Made by a program: the position numbers and the translations under genes. Shown piece by piece: positions 53,782-62,865 of a DNA stretch of 64,000 nucleotides. This DNA comes from Loigolactobacillus iwatensis (GTDB taxonomy: Bacteria; Bacillota; Bacilli; Lactobacillales; Lactobacillaceae). The first letter of the stretch is position 1. Each line of letters opens with the position of its first letter. Below the pieces are notes generated by a model, which made no database searches, was not told the origin of the DNA, and worked only from the letters and a program-made list of their open reading frames with translations. The stretch is from the NCBI RefSeq assembly GCF_003950295.1, contig NZ_RHNP01000006.1, forward strand, positions 1-64,000. Direction: 5' to 3'.

Positions 53782-54639
53782 ATGAAATATGCTATTACTG
53801 CTACAACTGGTAACTTTGGTCAGATCGCCGTTAAGGAACTTTTAAAACTTACTGATAATAGTGAGGTTATCGCAATTGCCCGGAATGTTGCTAAGGCCAA
53901 AGAATTACTACCACAAGGTGTTGAAATTCGGCAAGGTGACTATAATGATGAGGCCTCAATGGAAACTGCGCTGCAGGGTGTGGATCGCCTTCTCTTTATT
54001 TCGTCACAACCAGGTGGCGCCGTTACGCGGGCTGATCAACACAAAAATGTGGTTAAGGCATTAGCTGCTGCCCAAGTTAAATTTGTTGCCTACACAAGTT
54101 TCCCTAATGCGCAAAATTCGACTAGTGCCTTGGCCAATGACCATAAAATTACTGAGAGTGCAATTGAAGATGCTGGTGTCGCTCATTCATTTTTGCGGAA
54201 TAATTGGTATCTAGAAAACGAAGTCGGTTTCTTACAGAATGGTGCCGCCAATAAACCAGTTTCATACTGGGCGGCTGGTAAGGTTGGCTGGGCACTGGAA
54301 CGCGAATTTGCTGAAGCGGCCGTCAAAGTGTTAACATTAAGCAATCCCAAGAAGGTTTATGAACTTGCTGGTCCAGCACGTTCTTACGCAGACCTAGGGA
54401 ACGGCTTAAAACAGGCTACTGGTAATGATTTTACGGTTAAGCAAGTGTCTGCAACGGAATATCAGGCCGGCTTAGTGGCAGCAGGTTTGGATCAGAATAC
54501 CGCGGCCCTTTTCACCTCCTTTCAGGAACCAATTAATGATGGCTCATTGAGTGAGGATTCAACTGATTTAGAAACTGTTCTTGGGCATGATTTGACTGCT
54601 TTACCAAAGGCAATCAACGAAATTCTTAGTCGAAATTAG
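53782..54639 (+). CDS. QorB/NmrA-like NAD(P)H-binding reductase
   Basis: 285 residues from ATG 53782 (TAAGGAG upstream). Begins YAITATTGNFGQIAV, the nucleotide-binding strand-loop of the QorB/NmrA atypical SDRs; LLFISSQPGG and FLRNNWYLEN are family motifs. Probably an NADPH:quinone oxidoreductase. Followed 10 bp later by an Rrf2 regulator. In lactobacilli and B. subtilis similar genes pair with redox- or electrophile-sensing regulators. Confidence 0.87.
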   Translation: MKYAITATTGNFGQIAVKELLKLTDNSEVIAIARNVAKAKELLPQGVEIRQGDYNDEASMETALQGVDRLLFISSQPGGAVTRADQHKNVVKALAAAQVKFVAYTSFPNAQNSTSALANDHKITESAIEDAGVAHSFLRNNWYLENEVGFLQNGAANKPVSYWAAGKVGWALEREFAEAAVKVLTLSNPKKVYELAGPARSYADLGNGLKQATGNDFTVKQVSATEYQAGLVAAGLDQNTAALFTSFQEPINDGSLSEDSTDLETVLGHDLTALPKAINEILSRN

Positions 54640-54649
54640 GTGTAGTTTA

Positions 54650-55078
54650 ATGAAGTACTCGCACAAGTTGAGTGATGCAATTCATATTCTGGCTTATCTC
54701 ATTATTTATAAGGATGGCGATCTTTCAAGTAAAGCGATTGCCGCAAGTATTGAAGCCAATGCTAGTGTTGTCCGTAACTTAATGTCAGATTTAAGGAAAG
54801 CGGGATTAATTAATACCCAACCGGGGAGTGCCACCACGACACTTAATGTCATGCCAAACAAGATTTCTATTTTGAGCGTCTACCAGGCAATCAATATGGA
54901 TCATGATCTGTTACACATCGATCCCAAGACTAACCCACAGTGTATTGTTGGCGGGAATATTCAGGACACGCTAAATATGTACTACGCGGATATCGAAGAA
55001 TCTGCCTTTCAACGGATGAATGAAATTACGCTGCAGGACATCACTGATGATATTCTCGCGAGGCAGGCTATAAAATAA
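54650..55078 (+). CDS. Rrf2-family regulator
   Basis: 142 residues. Rrf2 winged helix: SDAIHILAYLIIYKDGDLSS, then ASIEANASVVRNLMSDL recognition segment. It has one Cys (PQCIVGG) and lacks the three-Cys cluster site of IscR/NsrR, so it resembles the YwnA/Rrf2 group without iron-sulphur. Likely autoregulates its operon through the dyad at 53715-53740. SD AGGTG. Confidence 0.86.
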   Translation: MKYSHKLSDAIHILAYLIIYKDGDLSSKAIAASIEANASVVRNLMSDLRKAGLINTQPGSATTTLNVMPNKISILSVYQAINMDHDLLHIDPKTNPQCIVGGNIQDTLNMYYADIEESAFQRMNEITLQDITDDILARQAIK

Positions 55079-55102
55079 AACTTAATTTTAAAAAAATAAC
55101 AT

Positions 55103-55147
55103 AATAAAACCCACTAAATTGAGATTTCCAATTTAGTGGGTTTTATT
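55103..55147 (+). terminator. Terminator of the Rrf2 operon
   Basis: AATAAAACCCACTAAATT and AATTTAGTGGGTTTTATT form an 18-bp perfect stem. Confidence 0.88.
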
Positions 55148-55265
55148 ATGGGTTCGGTTCTTTAAATACTTTTGAGAAATTACGGGACAGTATTGAGTGA
55201 CTTTTATTTGATGCCTGCAGGTCTAGATCTATGTGAATTGTGATTTGAGACTTTTAATTTTAGGG

Positions 55266-55395
55266 ATGAGGCTAAGGCAAAGGTTCGGACCGCTTACTAT
55301 TTCTGAACATTACTCTAAGAACAGGCGCTAAAAGTCTGGGTTCACGTACCTGACTACAGCTAATCCAATAACTGTTTTTTGTCCCAATTCCATCC
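55266..55395. repeat. R2-type repeat, reverse orientation, degenerate
   Basis: TTCTGAACATTACTCTAAGAACAGGCGC is the reverse complement of the R2 centre (ends given). The GGTTCACGTACCTGACTACAGC and AGCTAATCCAATAAC modules are shared with the 49.95 kb hybrid. GTCCCAATTCC closes it. Confidence 0.5.
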
Positions 55396-55400
55396 TTTTT

Positions 55401-56186
55401 TCACAGCAAGCCCCGCTGCCGCAACAGCCCCTGTACCGCAAGCTTAATTTCATCAGTTCGTTGTTCATCATCCACCTGCGCAATTTTGTAACCAGCAAAG
55501 TAGGGAGTAACAATGAAACGAGGGACCACCTTACAGATGATTTGATTGGCACGGTGATAAAAGAAGAGGTTGTAGCTATCAAATTTACCCTGAAAATAAC
55601 TGGTGATGATGTAGCGGGTGATGACCTGAGTGTAATCTGCTAGCCAATTGAGGGCCGAAGTAGCGTTAATGATCAAATTAAATTCAGTGGAACCCATAAT
55701 TGGTTGGGCGGAAATGTTGAGCTCAATAAATTGATTTTTAGCGATGATCGTGCCCTGAAAGTTAGTTGAATTGATTTCGGAATAGCCATCTTGTTGCTCA
55801 AGGCCAACTAACTGTAAGTGGGGGTGTCCAAGACTGCCACCGGATAGTGGACCGTGATTTTTAAAGAGTAAAATACTTTTGAATTTTTTGTTTTCTGCAG
55901 CCTTTTGCCAACAAGCAAGGGTAAAGGCAAATAGTTTATGGTTGTGTGCCTGGGAATAATTCGAAATGTCGCCGAAGTGATTGCCTGATTCAATGATGAC
56001 TGTTTGCCAGGTGTTTTCTAACGTGTGGTATTTATTTTCTAGCCAAATAATGTCATTGTCGCTGGCTAAAATATTAGTTAAGCTATTGGTATCACAAAAA
56101 GGGCAGCGATTATTAAGGTGGACGACATTTTCCGGCTTACGCTGTGAAATTTGTGAGTTAAGTTTTAAAGGCTGATTTTGTTTCAA
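55401..56186 (-). CDS. DUF4931, GalT/HIT-like protein
   Basis: 261 residues from a TTG start (SD AAGGAAG). CPFC near residue 28 is the first half of a zinc site as in GalT; GHPHLQLVGLEQQ is the HIT-type active-site motif. Resembles galactose-1-phosphate uridylyltransferase in fold but shorter. DUF4931 members are common in Firmicutes and their reaction is not known to me. Stand-alone gene. Confidence 0.78.
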   Translation of the reverse strand: MKQNQPLKLNSQISQRKPENVVHLNNRCPFCDTNSLTNILASDNDIIWLENKYHTLENTWQTVIIESGNHFGDISNYSQAHNHKLFAFTLACWQKAAENKKFKSILLFKNHGPLSGGSLGHPHLQLVGLEQQDGYSEINSTNFQGTIIAKNQFIELNISAQPIMGSTEFNLIINATSALNWLADYTQVITRYIITSYFQGKFDSYNLFFYHRANQIICKVVPRFIVTPYFAGYKIAQVDDEQRTDEIKLAVQGLLRQRGLL

Positions 56187-56438
56187 ACGTAAGACTTCCT
56201 TAAAAGTTGAACAAAGTAGTGACTAATCAAACTATATTATCGATAATCAATAGAGTCAACCTAATTATTTGGACTGTTTTAAGGTTGGTTTTAGGTTAGT
56301 AAATTAAACTGACATAGTGAATTCTAAATTAGCTAATATGACTAAATTACAAATTAAGGCCAGCCATTATTGTGTGTGATCAATGAGAAACCTAACGCCT
56401 CTAATCTGCTTTAAGTCAATTACGGAAGGTGACAATTT

Positions 56439-57299
56439 TTGAGACGAGCGCGACGACAAAGAAAGCATTTTAATATTTTACAGCTACTGCGACTGCTGAT
56501 TGTGCTGGCAGTCTGTGGTTTGATCTGGTTAGGTATTGATCATTTTGTGCACCGGCAAAAAATTACGGTGACTGCACCGGCTTTGGTAATGCGGCAAGCG
56601 CCCAATTCTAGTAAGGCAATAGTGACGGTTACTAAGAACAAGACGGTAACTTATTTACAGCAGAAAAATGGTTGGGATAAGGTGCGCTATCACGGCCGAA
56701 CTGGTTGGTTACCGACCTGGTTAATTCACAGCGATTATAATGCCACTACGGCGACTAATCGCCTGGCCGAACAAACAATCGTGATTGATCCTGGACACGG
56801 TGGCAGTGATTCCGGGGCACTGGCAACCAATGATACTGAAGAAAAAAGGTACACTTTAAAAATGGCGTTAGCGCTGAAACAACAATTAAAATCATCTTAT
56901 GCCCGGGTAATTTTAACCCGGGATAGCGATCAAACTGTTGCCCTTGCCAGTCGGCCGGCTTTAGCCAATAAACGAGGTGCAAGTCTGTTTATTAGTTTTC
57001 ATTTTGATTCAACCCCGGTAGCAAATACTGCATCAGGGTTCACGGCCTATTACTACCACGCGGCCAGTAAGCCATTTGCCAAAGCGTTATCGAAATCATT
57101 AAGTGGCCTTGGTTTGACCAACCGTGGAACGGCGTATGGAAATTTTCAAGTTATTCGTGATAGTCAAATGCCGGCCGTTTTATTGGAAATGGGCTACATT
57201 AACGATTACACAGATTATCAATATATTAGTTCAGCGACCTATCAACAACATGTTGCCCAGTTGGTTTATGAAGGATTGCAACGTTACACGGCTAACTAA
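56439..57299 (+). CDS. N-acetylmuramoyl-L-alanine amidase with SH3 domain
   Basis: 286 residues from a TTG start with GGAAGGTGA upstream. Basic N-terminus, a signal-anchor helix (about 18-37), a bacterial SH3 domain (about 45-95, ending GRTGWLPTWLI), and Amidase_3 (about 110-284). Zinc ligands and catalytic Glu appear in IDPGHGGSDSGA, EEKRYTLKMAL, SFHFDS and LLEMGYIND. It cleaves the amide between muramic acid and the stem peptide, anchored outside the membrane. Confidence 0.93.
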   Translation: MRRARRQRKHFNILQLLRLLIVLAVCGLIWLGIDHFVHRQKITVTAPALVMRQAPNSSKAIVTVTKNKTVTYLQQKNGWDKVRYHGRTGWLPTWLIHSDYNATTATNRLAEQTIVIDPGHGGSDSGALATNDTEEKRYTLKMALALKQQLKSSYARVILTRDSDQTVALASRPALANKRGASLFISFHFDSTPVANTASGFTAYYYHAASKPFAKALSKSLSGLGLTNRGTAYGNFQVIRDSQMPAVLLEMGYINDYTDYQYISSATYQQHVAQLVYEGLQRYTAN

Positions 57300-57309
57300 A
57301 TTTTTCTAT

Positions 57310-57362
57310 AAAAAACTAGCGACTATGACAAAATTTATTTTTGTTGTAGTCGCTAGTTTTAT
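57310..57362. terminator. Bidirectional terminator
   Basis: AAAAACTAGCGACTA and TAGTCGCTAGTTTT, with inner GACAAAATTTATTTTTGT pairing; between convergent genes. Confidence 0.85.
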
Positions 57363-57398
57363 TTTTGAATAGCCTCAGTAAAAATGTGCTGGAAATTC

Positions 57399-58733
57399 TT
57401 AACGATAGTGAACATGTCGGGGGAAAGTTAGCCTAAAAATACTACCTTGTGGGTGATTATCTAACACATTAATCTTGCCTCGATGTTGCGTGGTGATCCA
57501 GTTGGCGATTGATAGGCCAAGTCCGTAGCCGATCTGTTCTTTTTGGCGGGCGGAATCGACACGGTAAAAGCGATCAAAAATTTGTTTCTTGCTGTTGTCC
57601 GGAATGCCACAGCCAGTATCACTCACCTTGATTCCCCAATGATCAGTGCTAACCAGTGTTGTAAAGACGATGGTGCCCCCGGCTGGCGTGTACTTCACGG
57701 CATTATCCAACAAAATAATAATTAACTGTTTGATTAAATCGGGGTCTACCGTAATTAAAGCAGTTGCCTGAGTTTCTAAACGCAAACTTTTGTGCTGACT
57801 AGCAGCAATTTCCAAGTAGGGCGTTGTGACCTGTTCACTCAGTGTTTTTAAATCAACTTGACTGGGCCTAAGTTGGAGCACATCGGCGTCTGAGCGGGCC
57901 AACGTTAGTAATTGCTCAGTAAGGGCCTTCATTCGACTAGTTTCATTCAATGAAATGGTGATTTTTTCAGCCTCGGCAAGGATTGGTTGGTGGGGTTTGG
58001 TAAGCAGATATTCCAATTGATTTTGAATAATGGCCAAAGGTGTGCGTAATTCATGAGCTGCGTTGGCGCTGAATTCTTGTTGTTTATGCCAGGCCGTGAT
58101 AATTGGCCGCATACCAATTCGGGAAAGCCAGAACGCCAGCAAGGTTGCCAGTAGTGTGAAGATGATCATTGTGATGAGTAACGACCGAAAAATACTGTGA
58201 ATTGCCAGCGCCTCTGCGTCGGTATTGATAAGAATTAAAACGTAATGCCCAGCGTACTGACGTTGGCTACTTTTAGCGCTGACTTTAAGGAGCAACGTGC
58301 GAAACCGGCTGGCAGTTCGCTGATTAGTGTTGAAATCTAAATTAGTGACTTGGTTGAGCTGGTTCTTATTTAGTTTGACCTGATTAAAAAGCTGGTAGTT
58401 ACGGGCCCCTAAAACATCACGGTTGAGTACCTTACCAGCCGCATTAAAAACGATAATATTCGTTTGAAAGGGTGCACCGGAAATCGGTGGTCGCTGTTGG
58501 CCATTCTTTTGGCGCTGCTGTGGTTTAAGCGGGTGGCGGTTGGGTGTCCCTTTACCTAAAATTTGCTCCTTTTGAATTTGTAGTGATTGATTAACGTTTT
58601 GGTAGATTGAATGTTGAAAAAGAAAGCCAACAATTGCACCTAAAACTAAGAAAAGGAGGATAAAACTAATTAAAAAAGTACCAAATAGTTTTAGTTGCTG
58701 GCGCTTTTGAAATGAATTTTTTAGTTGTTTCAT
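57399..58733 (-). CDS. Two-component sensor histidine kinase
   Basis: 444 residues. Helix 1 at about 17-40; an extracytoplasmic domain of about 145 residues starting with a basic, Gln-rich stretch (NRHPLKPQQRQKNGQQR); helix 2 at about 185-207. H-box HELRTPLAI, N-box LLDNAVKYTPAGG, D-box DTGCGIP and GYGLGLSI are all intact, so it should be an active kinase. Its start overlaps the response regulator end by 4 bp. Signal unknown; genes across the intergenic region modify the cell surface. Confidence 0.92.
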   Translation of the reverse strand: MKQLKNSFQKRQQLKLFGTFLISFILLFLVLGAIVGFLFQHSIYQNVNQSLQIQKEQILGKGTPNRHPLKPQQRQKNGQQRPPISGAPFQTNIIVFNAAGKVLNRDVLGARNYQLFNQVKLNKNQLNQVTNLDFNTNQRTASRFRTLLLKVSAKSSQRQYAGHYVLILINTDAEALAIHSIFRSLLITMIIFTLLATLLAFWLSRIGMRPIITAWHKQQEFSANAAHELRTPLAIIQNQLEYLLTKPHQPILAEAEKITISLNETSRMKALTEQLLTLARSDADVLQLRPSQVDLKTLSEQVTTPYLEIAASQHKSLRLETQATALITVDPDLIKQLIIILLDNAVKYTPAGGTIVFTTLVSTDHWGIKVSDTGCGIPDNSKKQIFDRFYRVDSARQKEQIGYGLGLSIANWITTQHRGKINVLDNHPQGSIFRLTFPRHVHYR

Positions 58734-59413
58734 TTATTCACCTCAAATAGATAACCGACGTTTCGTAGTGTTTTGATCGATTGATCGGCGGCGACCGTTT
58801 TTAGTTTTTTTCGCAAATTACTAATGTAGACCTCGACAACGGTTAGGGCCGTTTCCGACTCAAACCCCCAAAGACGGTCAAAGATCCGTTCTTTTGTAAT
58901 AATAACGTTGGGATTTTGCGTAAAATACACCAATAAGTCAAATTCCTTACCATTTAGCTGTAAGGACTGATTTTTATAAATTACGGTTCGGCGGTTGAGA
59001 TCAATGGTGAAGTCGGCCACTTGAAGTAACGTTTCATCGCTGAGCAGACCGCTGCGCTTGAGCAGGGCCTTGATTCGGGCAATTAATTCCTCCCGGTGAA
59101 AGGGCTTTGTTAGGTAATCATCCGCGCCAAGGTTAAAGCCGCGTAATTTGTCAGTCAACGTATCCTTGGCGGTCAAAATGAGGATGGGCAATTCCAAGTG
59201 TTGCTCCGTTCGCCAATGACCTAAAACATCATAGCCATTTTCTTGGGGCAGCATTAAATCGAGAATGGCTAGATCAAAGATACCATTTTTTCCCAGTAAT
59301 TCGCCATTTTCACCATCATGGGCGATGGTCGAGCTTGCGAAAGGTGCGATCATTTCGGCGATATCGTTCGCTAGGATCGTATCATCTTCAACAATTAAAA
59401 TATTTGCTTGCAA
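58730..59413 (-). CDS. OmpR/PhoB-family response regulator
   Basis: 227 residues from a TTG start, with AGAGGTG upstream. Receiver domain with acidic pair VEDD, phosphoacceptor Asp in LAILDLML, Thr in LILTAKDT and Lys in DDYLTKPFH. The C-terminal winged helix ends with the usual TVVEVYISNLRKKL and RNVGYLFE. First gene of the regulator-kinase operon, divergent from the PMT-like gene at 60.2 kb. Confidence 0.94.
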   Translation of the reverse strand: MQANILIVEDDTILANDIAEMIAPFASSTIAHDGENGELLGKNGIFDLAILDLMLPQENGYDVLGHWRTEQHLELPILILTAKDTLTDKLRGFNLGADDYLTKPFHREELIARIKALLKRSGLLSDETLLQVADFTIDLNRRTVIYKNQSLQLNGKEFDLLVYFTQNPNVIITKERIFDRLWGFESETALTVVEVYISNLRKKLKTVAADQSIKTLRNVGYLFEVNK

Positions 59414-59469
59414 TAAGCTAGCACCTCTTTAAATTAATTTAAATAAAGTTAGACAGATTGGTCTAGGAA

Positions 59470-59728
59470 GTGTTTGAAAAAGCGTTCAGATTCTGAGGAT
59501 TACTAACGATGTCGATCGGACTAGGATAAACCGAAGTCCGAATCGCAGCCTAAACGGACGAATCACCTTTGAAAAAGATGATTTGGCCGTTGTAGCTACT
59601 ATTCCGCAATTGAGGATTATTAACCAAAAACGTTAATAATCTTGATGCTTCATCCGTTGTCCATTCAACCACGGCAAAAACCGCCAAGTTGAAACATGGC
59701 AACCGCAGGAATCTGCTTTTTCAAACAC
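59470..59728. repeat. R1 repeat, long modular unit
   Basis: Complete R1 ends (GTGTTTGAAAAAGCG / CTGCTTTTTCAAACAC) around the CGGACTAGG/GAAGTCCG hairpin and a second hairpin (AAAAAGATGATTTGGCCG side). The GTTGTAGCTACTATTCCGC, ATTATTAAC/GTTAATAAT and GCCAAGTTGAAACATGGC modules follow. It combines modules of the 14.46 kb and 21.43 kb units. Confidence 0.7.
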
Positions 59729-59930
59729 GTTTACGCTAAATTGGCCAAGTGATTACTTTAAACGTATTTTTCAGACACGGTCCAGATTGCGTAATAAATA
59801 CGCAAATAGGTCTAAAAATGTGAGCCGTCAATTACTATTTAAAATACGTGCCAATCAATGATTAGTCAAACCCTTATCAGTTTTAAGCTTCATTTATGGT
59901 TGATCCACTAAGCTAAAAGAGTGTTTAAAA

Positions 59931-60047
59931 AGCAATTAAGTACTATTCCAAAATTGAAGACTAGGTGAGCTTGAACAGATTTCAAGTCCAAGTCGCGGCC
60001 TACTTTACCAATGATTTGTTTCAAGAGGTGAAGTCTTTTCCAAACAC
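59931..60047. repeat. R1 repeat, diverged unit
   Basis: GTGTTTAAAAAGC ... CTTTTCCAAACAC with a hairpin around TGAACAGATTTCAAGTCC. With the unit at 59470 it fills most of the 806-base gap 59414-60219. No gene apart from a possible short ORF at 60147. Confidence 0.5.
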
Positions 60048-60146
60048 GCGCTAGATTAATTAGGAAAACATAAATCAAAAATATTTTTGGGGTAGCAACT
60101 AAACCCTGTATTCATATTGGAGGTGGCACTTATCAAACGATTGGCA

Positions 60147-60230
60147 ATGATCGACCATTATTTACGGCCGCTAAAGCAGGTTCAATTTAAATTAAGTGAC
60201 TGGAGCAGGTGGTTAACTGATGCAAACTAA
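60147..60230 (+). CDS. Possible 27-codon leader peptide overlapping the PMT-like gene
   Basis: MIDHYLRPLKQVQFKLSDWS and seven more codons, ending TAA 8 bases past the next start codon. A strong GGAGGTGG at 60119-60126 has no ATG, GTG or TTG at normal spacing (ATC at 60132 is in frame; TTG at 60141 and ATG at 60147 lie further away). It may be translated and coupled to the next gene, or chance. Confidence 0.3.
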   Translation: MIDHYLRPLKQVQFKLSDWSRWLTDAN

Positions 60231-62490
60231 ACAGAAGAAAAGATTTTTTAATGCAAAATTTGATCCTTTTCTAATTTTAATTTTATTAGTTGCACTATTT
60301 TTATACGGTTGGCAGATCTGGAAGGCTGGTTCGGCCAATGATTTCTACACGGCTGCAATTACGAGTATGACGCAGAGTTGGAAGAATTTTTGGTACGCAA
60401 GTTTTGATCCGGCAGGGTATATTACCGTTGATAAGCCGCCAGTCGCGTTGTGGTTTATGGCAATTAGCGCAAAGATTTTTGATGTTCATGGCTGGAGTGT
60501 TGTGTTGCCGTCCGTTTTGTTCGGGGTTGGGTCAGTTTATCTACTTTATCGACTAGTGACACCAACGTTTGGCCGAGTTGCTGGCCGTTTCACCGCACTC
60601 ATCATGACGGTAACGCCGATTGTGGTGGCCGATTCACGAACAAATAACATGGATGCAACCTTGGTATTTTTCCTATTGTTGGCGTTTAGTTTTTTAGTTA
60701 AAGCAACTAAGATGGGGGAAAAGCGCTGGCTCTTTGTCAGTTTTGCCCTAATCGGCGTCGCCTTTAACGTAAAAATGCTGCAAGCCTTCATGGTATTGCC
60801 AGCAATGTACGTCTTTTACTGGCTGGCAGCCAAAATTAAATGGCCCAAAAAACTTCTTAATTTATCGGTTGCTACCGTTGTTCTAGCCATTTTTACGTTA
60901 GCTTGGCCGTTATCGGTTGATTTGACTTCGGCCCAAAATCGTCCTTATGAAGGTGGTTCAGAACACAATTCAGTTCTAGAACTGGCCTTTGGCTACAACG
61001 GTAGTCAACGTTTGTTAGGCCAAACAACTGGTACTGGCGGTACTTTTCCTGGAATGAGTGGCAGTAAAGAAAAAACAAACGCACCAAAAAAGGCGATTAA
61101 AGAAGTAAAAGTGACAACTGGTAGTAAAACACAAACGACACCAACTGGGACTAAGCCTAAAGTGCCTAGTGGTCAGCAAAGTGGTAAGACCGGGGGACCA
61201 GGTGCTGCTGGGAATGCTACCGGTGGTAAAACTGGCCAAGGTGGTGGCACAGCCGGTGCAGGTGGCGGTGCTTTTGATATTGGTACAGCAGGGATTACTC
61301 GAGTTTTCCAAAAATCATTAGGTCGGCAGGTTAGCTGGTTATTGCCACTTGCTTTAATTGGTGTTATCAGCAGCTTTAGCTATTTTGCTGATCCTAAGCG
61401 CCGTTGGTACCAATTAAGCCAAGCACAAAAAGAGCTGATTCTCTGGTTGGGTTGGCTAGTACCAGTCTTCGGTTTCTTCTCAGTGGCTAGTTTCTTCCAC
61501 CCATATTACATGATTATGTTAGCACCACCAATTGCGACTTTGGCCGGGATTGGCCTGACAACTTTGTGGGCGGATGCCAAACAAGAAAAACGACTGTGGC
61601 GAACTGCGTTATTGCCCATTGCCATTGCCGTTACTGCTCTTTTGCAAGCGTGGTACGTGGCCGATTATTACCTTTGGCTAAGTTGGTTAATTATCGCATT
61701 AGCTGTCTTTAGCATCATTATTATCATTAGTCATAGTCGCGGGTTAGCTAGGCCAGCATTTATTCTGGCCATTTGTACGATCATGCTGGCACCAACTTGG
61801 TGGTCCTTAACGCCAACGATTGCGGCCGAGTCAGCGGGTATTCCAACGGCCGGCCCTGATTTGTTAACTAGTGATCAGCAAGCCAACGGTGGTGTTGGTT
61901 CCGGGACGGTTAATAAAAAACTATTGGCCTATTTAGAGAAAAATCAAGGTCAGGCAAAGTACCTCTTTGCCACAAGTGATTCTGGAACTGCGGCGCCGTA
62001 CATTATTAAAACTGGTAAGGCCGTAATGGCGATGGGTGGTTTTAATGGCACCGACCCGGCAATTACATTGAAACAATTTAAAAAGTTAGTTAAAAACGGC
62101 CAGCTGAAGTATTATTACTCATCTGGTAAGAGTGGTAACACGGCCATTGTTAACTGGATTAAAAAGCACGCTAAAAAGGTTGCCACAAGCAAATATGGTG
62201 GCACAACTGGTACTGGCCAACAGACTACGGAAATGAATAACGTTACAAAAGGGCCAACGAATACCAAGTCAATGCAGGGCCAACCTACTGGGGTAAAACC
62301 AACTAGTAAACCAACGAGTTCCGGCGGTGCCAATATTGCCGGACCGCAAGGCGTACCAACTAGTAATGGTAGTTCTGCTAAAGCGACTACTAAGACGGCC
62401 AAAATGCCAACGGGCGGAACTAAAACGCAGGCAATGCAACCTGGTGGTCAAAGTTCAGGGACTTTGTACGATTTAAGTGATATTTACTAG
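60220..62490 (+). CDS. GT39/ArnT-like membrane glycosyltransferase (YkcB-like)
   Basis: 756 residues. A first group of about eight helices has the family stretch ASFDPAGYITVDKPPVALWF and ADSRTNNMDA. An extracytoplasmic low-complexity segment rich in Gly, Thr and Lys follows (about 275-365), then four more helices and a soluble C-terminal domain ending in a second Gly/Thr/Lys-rich tail. Transfers a sugar from a polyprenyl-phosphate donor to a surface polymer or protein. The GtrB-like gene downstream probably makes that donor, as in B. subtilis ykcB-ykcC. Start has GGAG-N2-GGTGG. Confidence 0.87.
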   Translation: MQTKQKKRFFNAKFDPFLILILLVALFLYGWQIWKAGSANDFYTAAITSMTQSWKNFWYASFDPAGYITVDKPPVALWFMAISAKIFDVHGWSVVLPSVLFGVGSVYLLYRLVTPTFGRVAGRFTALIMTVTPIVVADSRTNNMDATLVFFLLLAFSFLVKATKMGEKRWLFVSFALIGVAFNVKMLQAFMVLPAMYVFYWLAAKIKWPKKLLNLSVATVVLAIFTLAWPLSVDLTSAQNRPYEGGSEHNSVLELAFGYNGSQRLLGQTTGTGGTFPGMSGSKEKTNAPKKAIKEVKVTTGSKTQTTPTGTKPKVPSGQQSGKTGGPGAAGNATGGKTGQGGGTAGAGGGAFDIGTAGITRVFQKSLGRQVSWLLPLALIGVISSFSYFADPKRRWYQLSQAQKELILWLGWLVPVFGFFSVASFFHPYYMIMLAPPIATLAGIGLTTLWADAKQEKRLWRTALLPIAIAVTALLQAWYVADYYLWLSWLIIALAVFSIIIIISHSRGLARPAFILAICTIMLAPTWWSLTPTIAAESAGIPTAGPDLLTSDQQANGGVGSGTVNKKLLAYLEKNQGQAKYLFATSDSGTAAPYIIKTGKAVMAMGGFNGTDPAITLKQFKKLVKNGQLKYYYSSGKSGNTAIVNWIKKHAKKVATSKYGGTTGTGQQTTEMNNVTKGPTNTKSMQGQPTGVKPTSKPTSSGGANIAGPQGVPTSNGSSAKATTKTAKMPTGGTKTQAMQPGGQSSGTLYDLSDIY

Positions 62491-62550
62491 ATCGTGTTTC
62501 AAATGATATTAAAATTACGCGGTAAGTTTTGGCGAATAGATCAGATTATT

Positions 62551-62855
62551 AATGAGGACCATGTTTCGAGTGTGCGCAATGAGCACTAGGAGAATGGCTA
62601 TCCGCCGCAGATAGGATTTTACGTTTTTTCGTAAGATAGACCTTATTATTAAGGAGGACCATGTTTCGAGTGTGCGCAATGAGCACTAGGAGAATGGCTA
62701 TCCGCCGCAGATAGGATTTTACGTTTTTTCGTAAAATAGACCTTGTTATTAAGGAGGGCCATGTTTCGAGTGTGCGCAGTGAGCACTAGGAGAATGGATA
62801 TCCGCCGCAGATGAGATTTTACGTTTTGTACGTAAAATAGACCTTATTATTAAGG
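62551..62855 (+). promoter_or_regulatory. Three tandem 100-bp leader units with 17-codon uORFs
   Basis: Start codons stand at 62561, 62661 and 62761, an exact 100-bp period. Copies 1 and 2 encode MFRVCAMSTRRMAIRRR, copy 3 MFRVCAVSTRRMDIRRR; each has 17 codons, but copy 3 stops with TGA rather than TAG. Copies 2 and 3 follow AAGGAGG, while copy 1 has the weaker TGAGG. Each unit has P1 (GTGC/GCAC within an 18-nt frame), core AGGAGAATGG, P2 (CTATC/GATAG, weakened in copy 3), P3 (ATTTTACG/CGTAAAAT), AGACCTT and a CCTTA/TAAGG hairpin that can mask the next SD. The last SD belongs to the GtrB-like gene at 62866. Same element as at 2608-2715. Confidence 0.75.
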
Positions 62856-62865
62856 AGGAAGCAGC

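Noticed and set aside
57399-59413. VanRS- or bacteriocin-type assignment of the two-component system
   Set aside because: Domain order is generic OmpR/HisKA and no diagnostic partner genes are present.
62551-62855. CRISPR-like array
   Set aside because: The 100-bp units are contiguous direct repeats with no unique spacers and are near-identical over their whole length.
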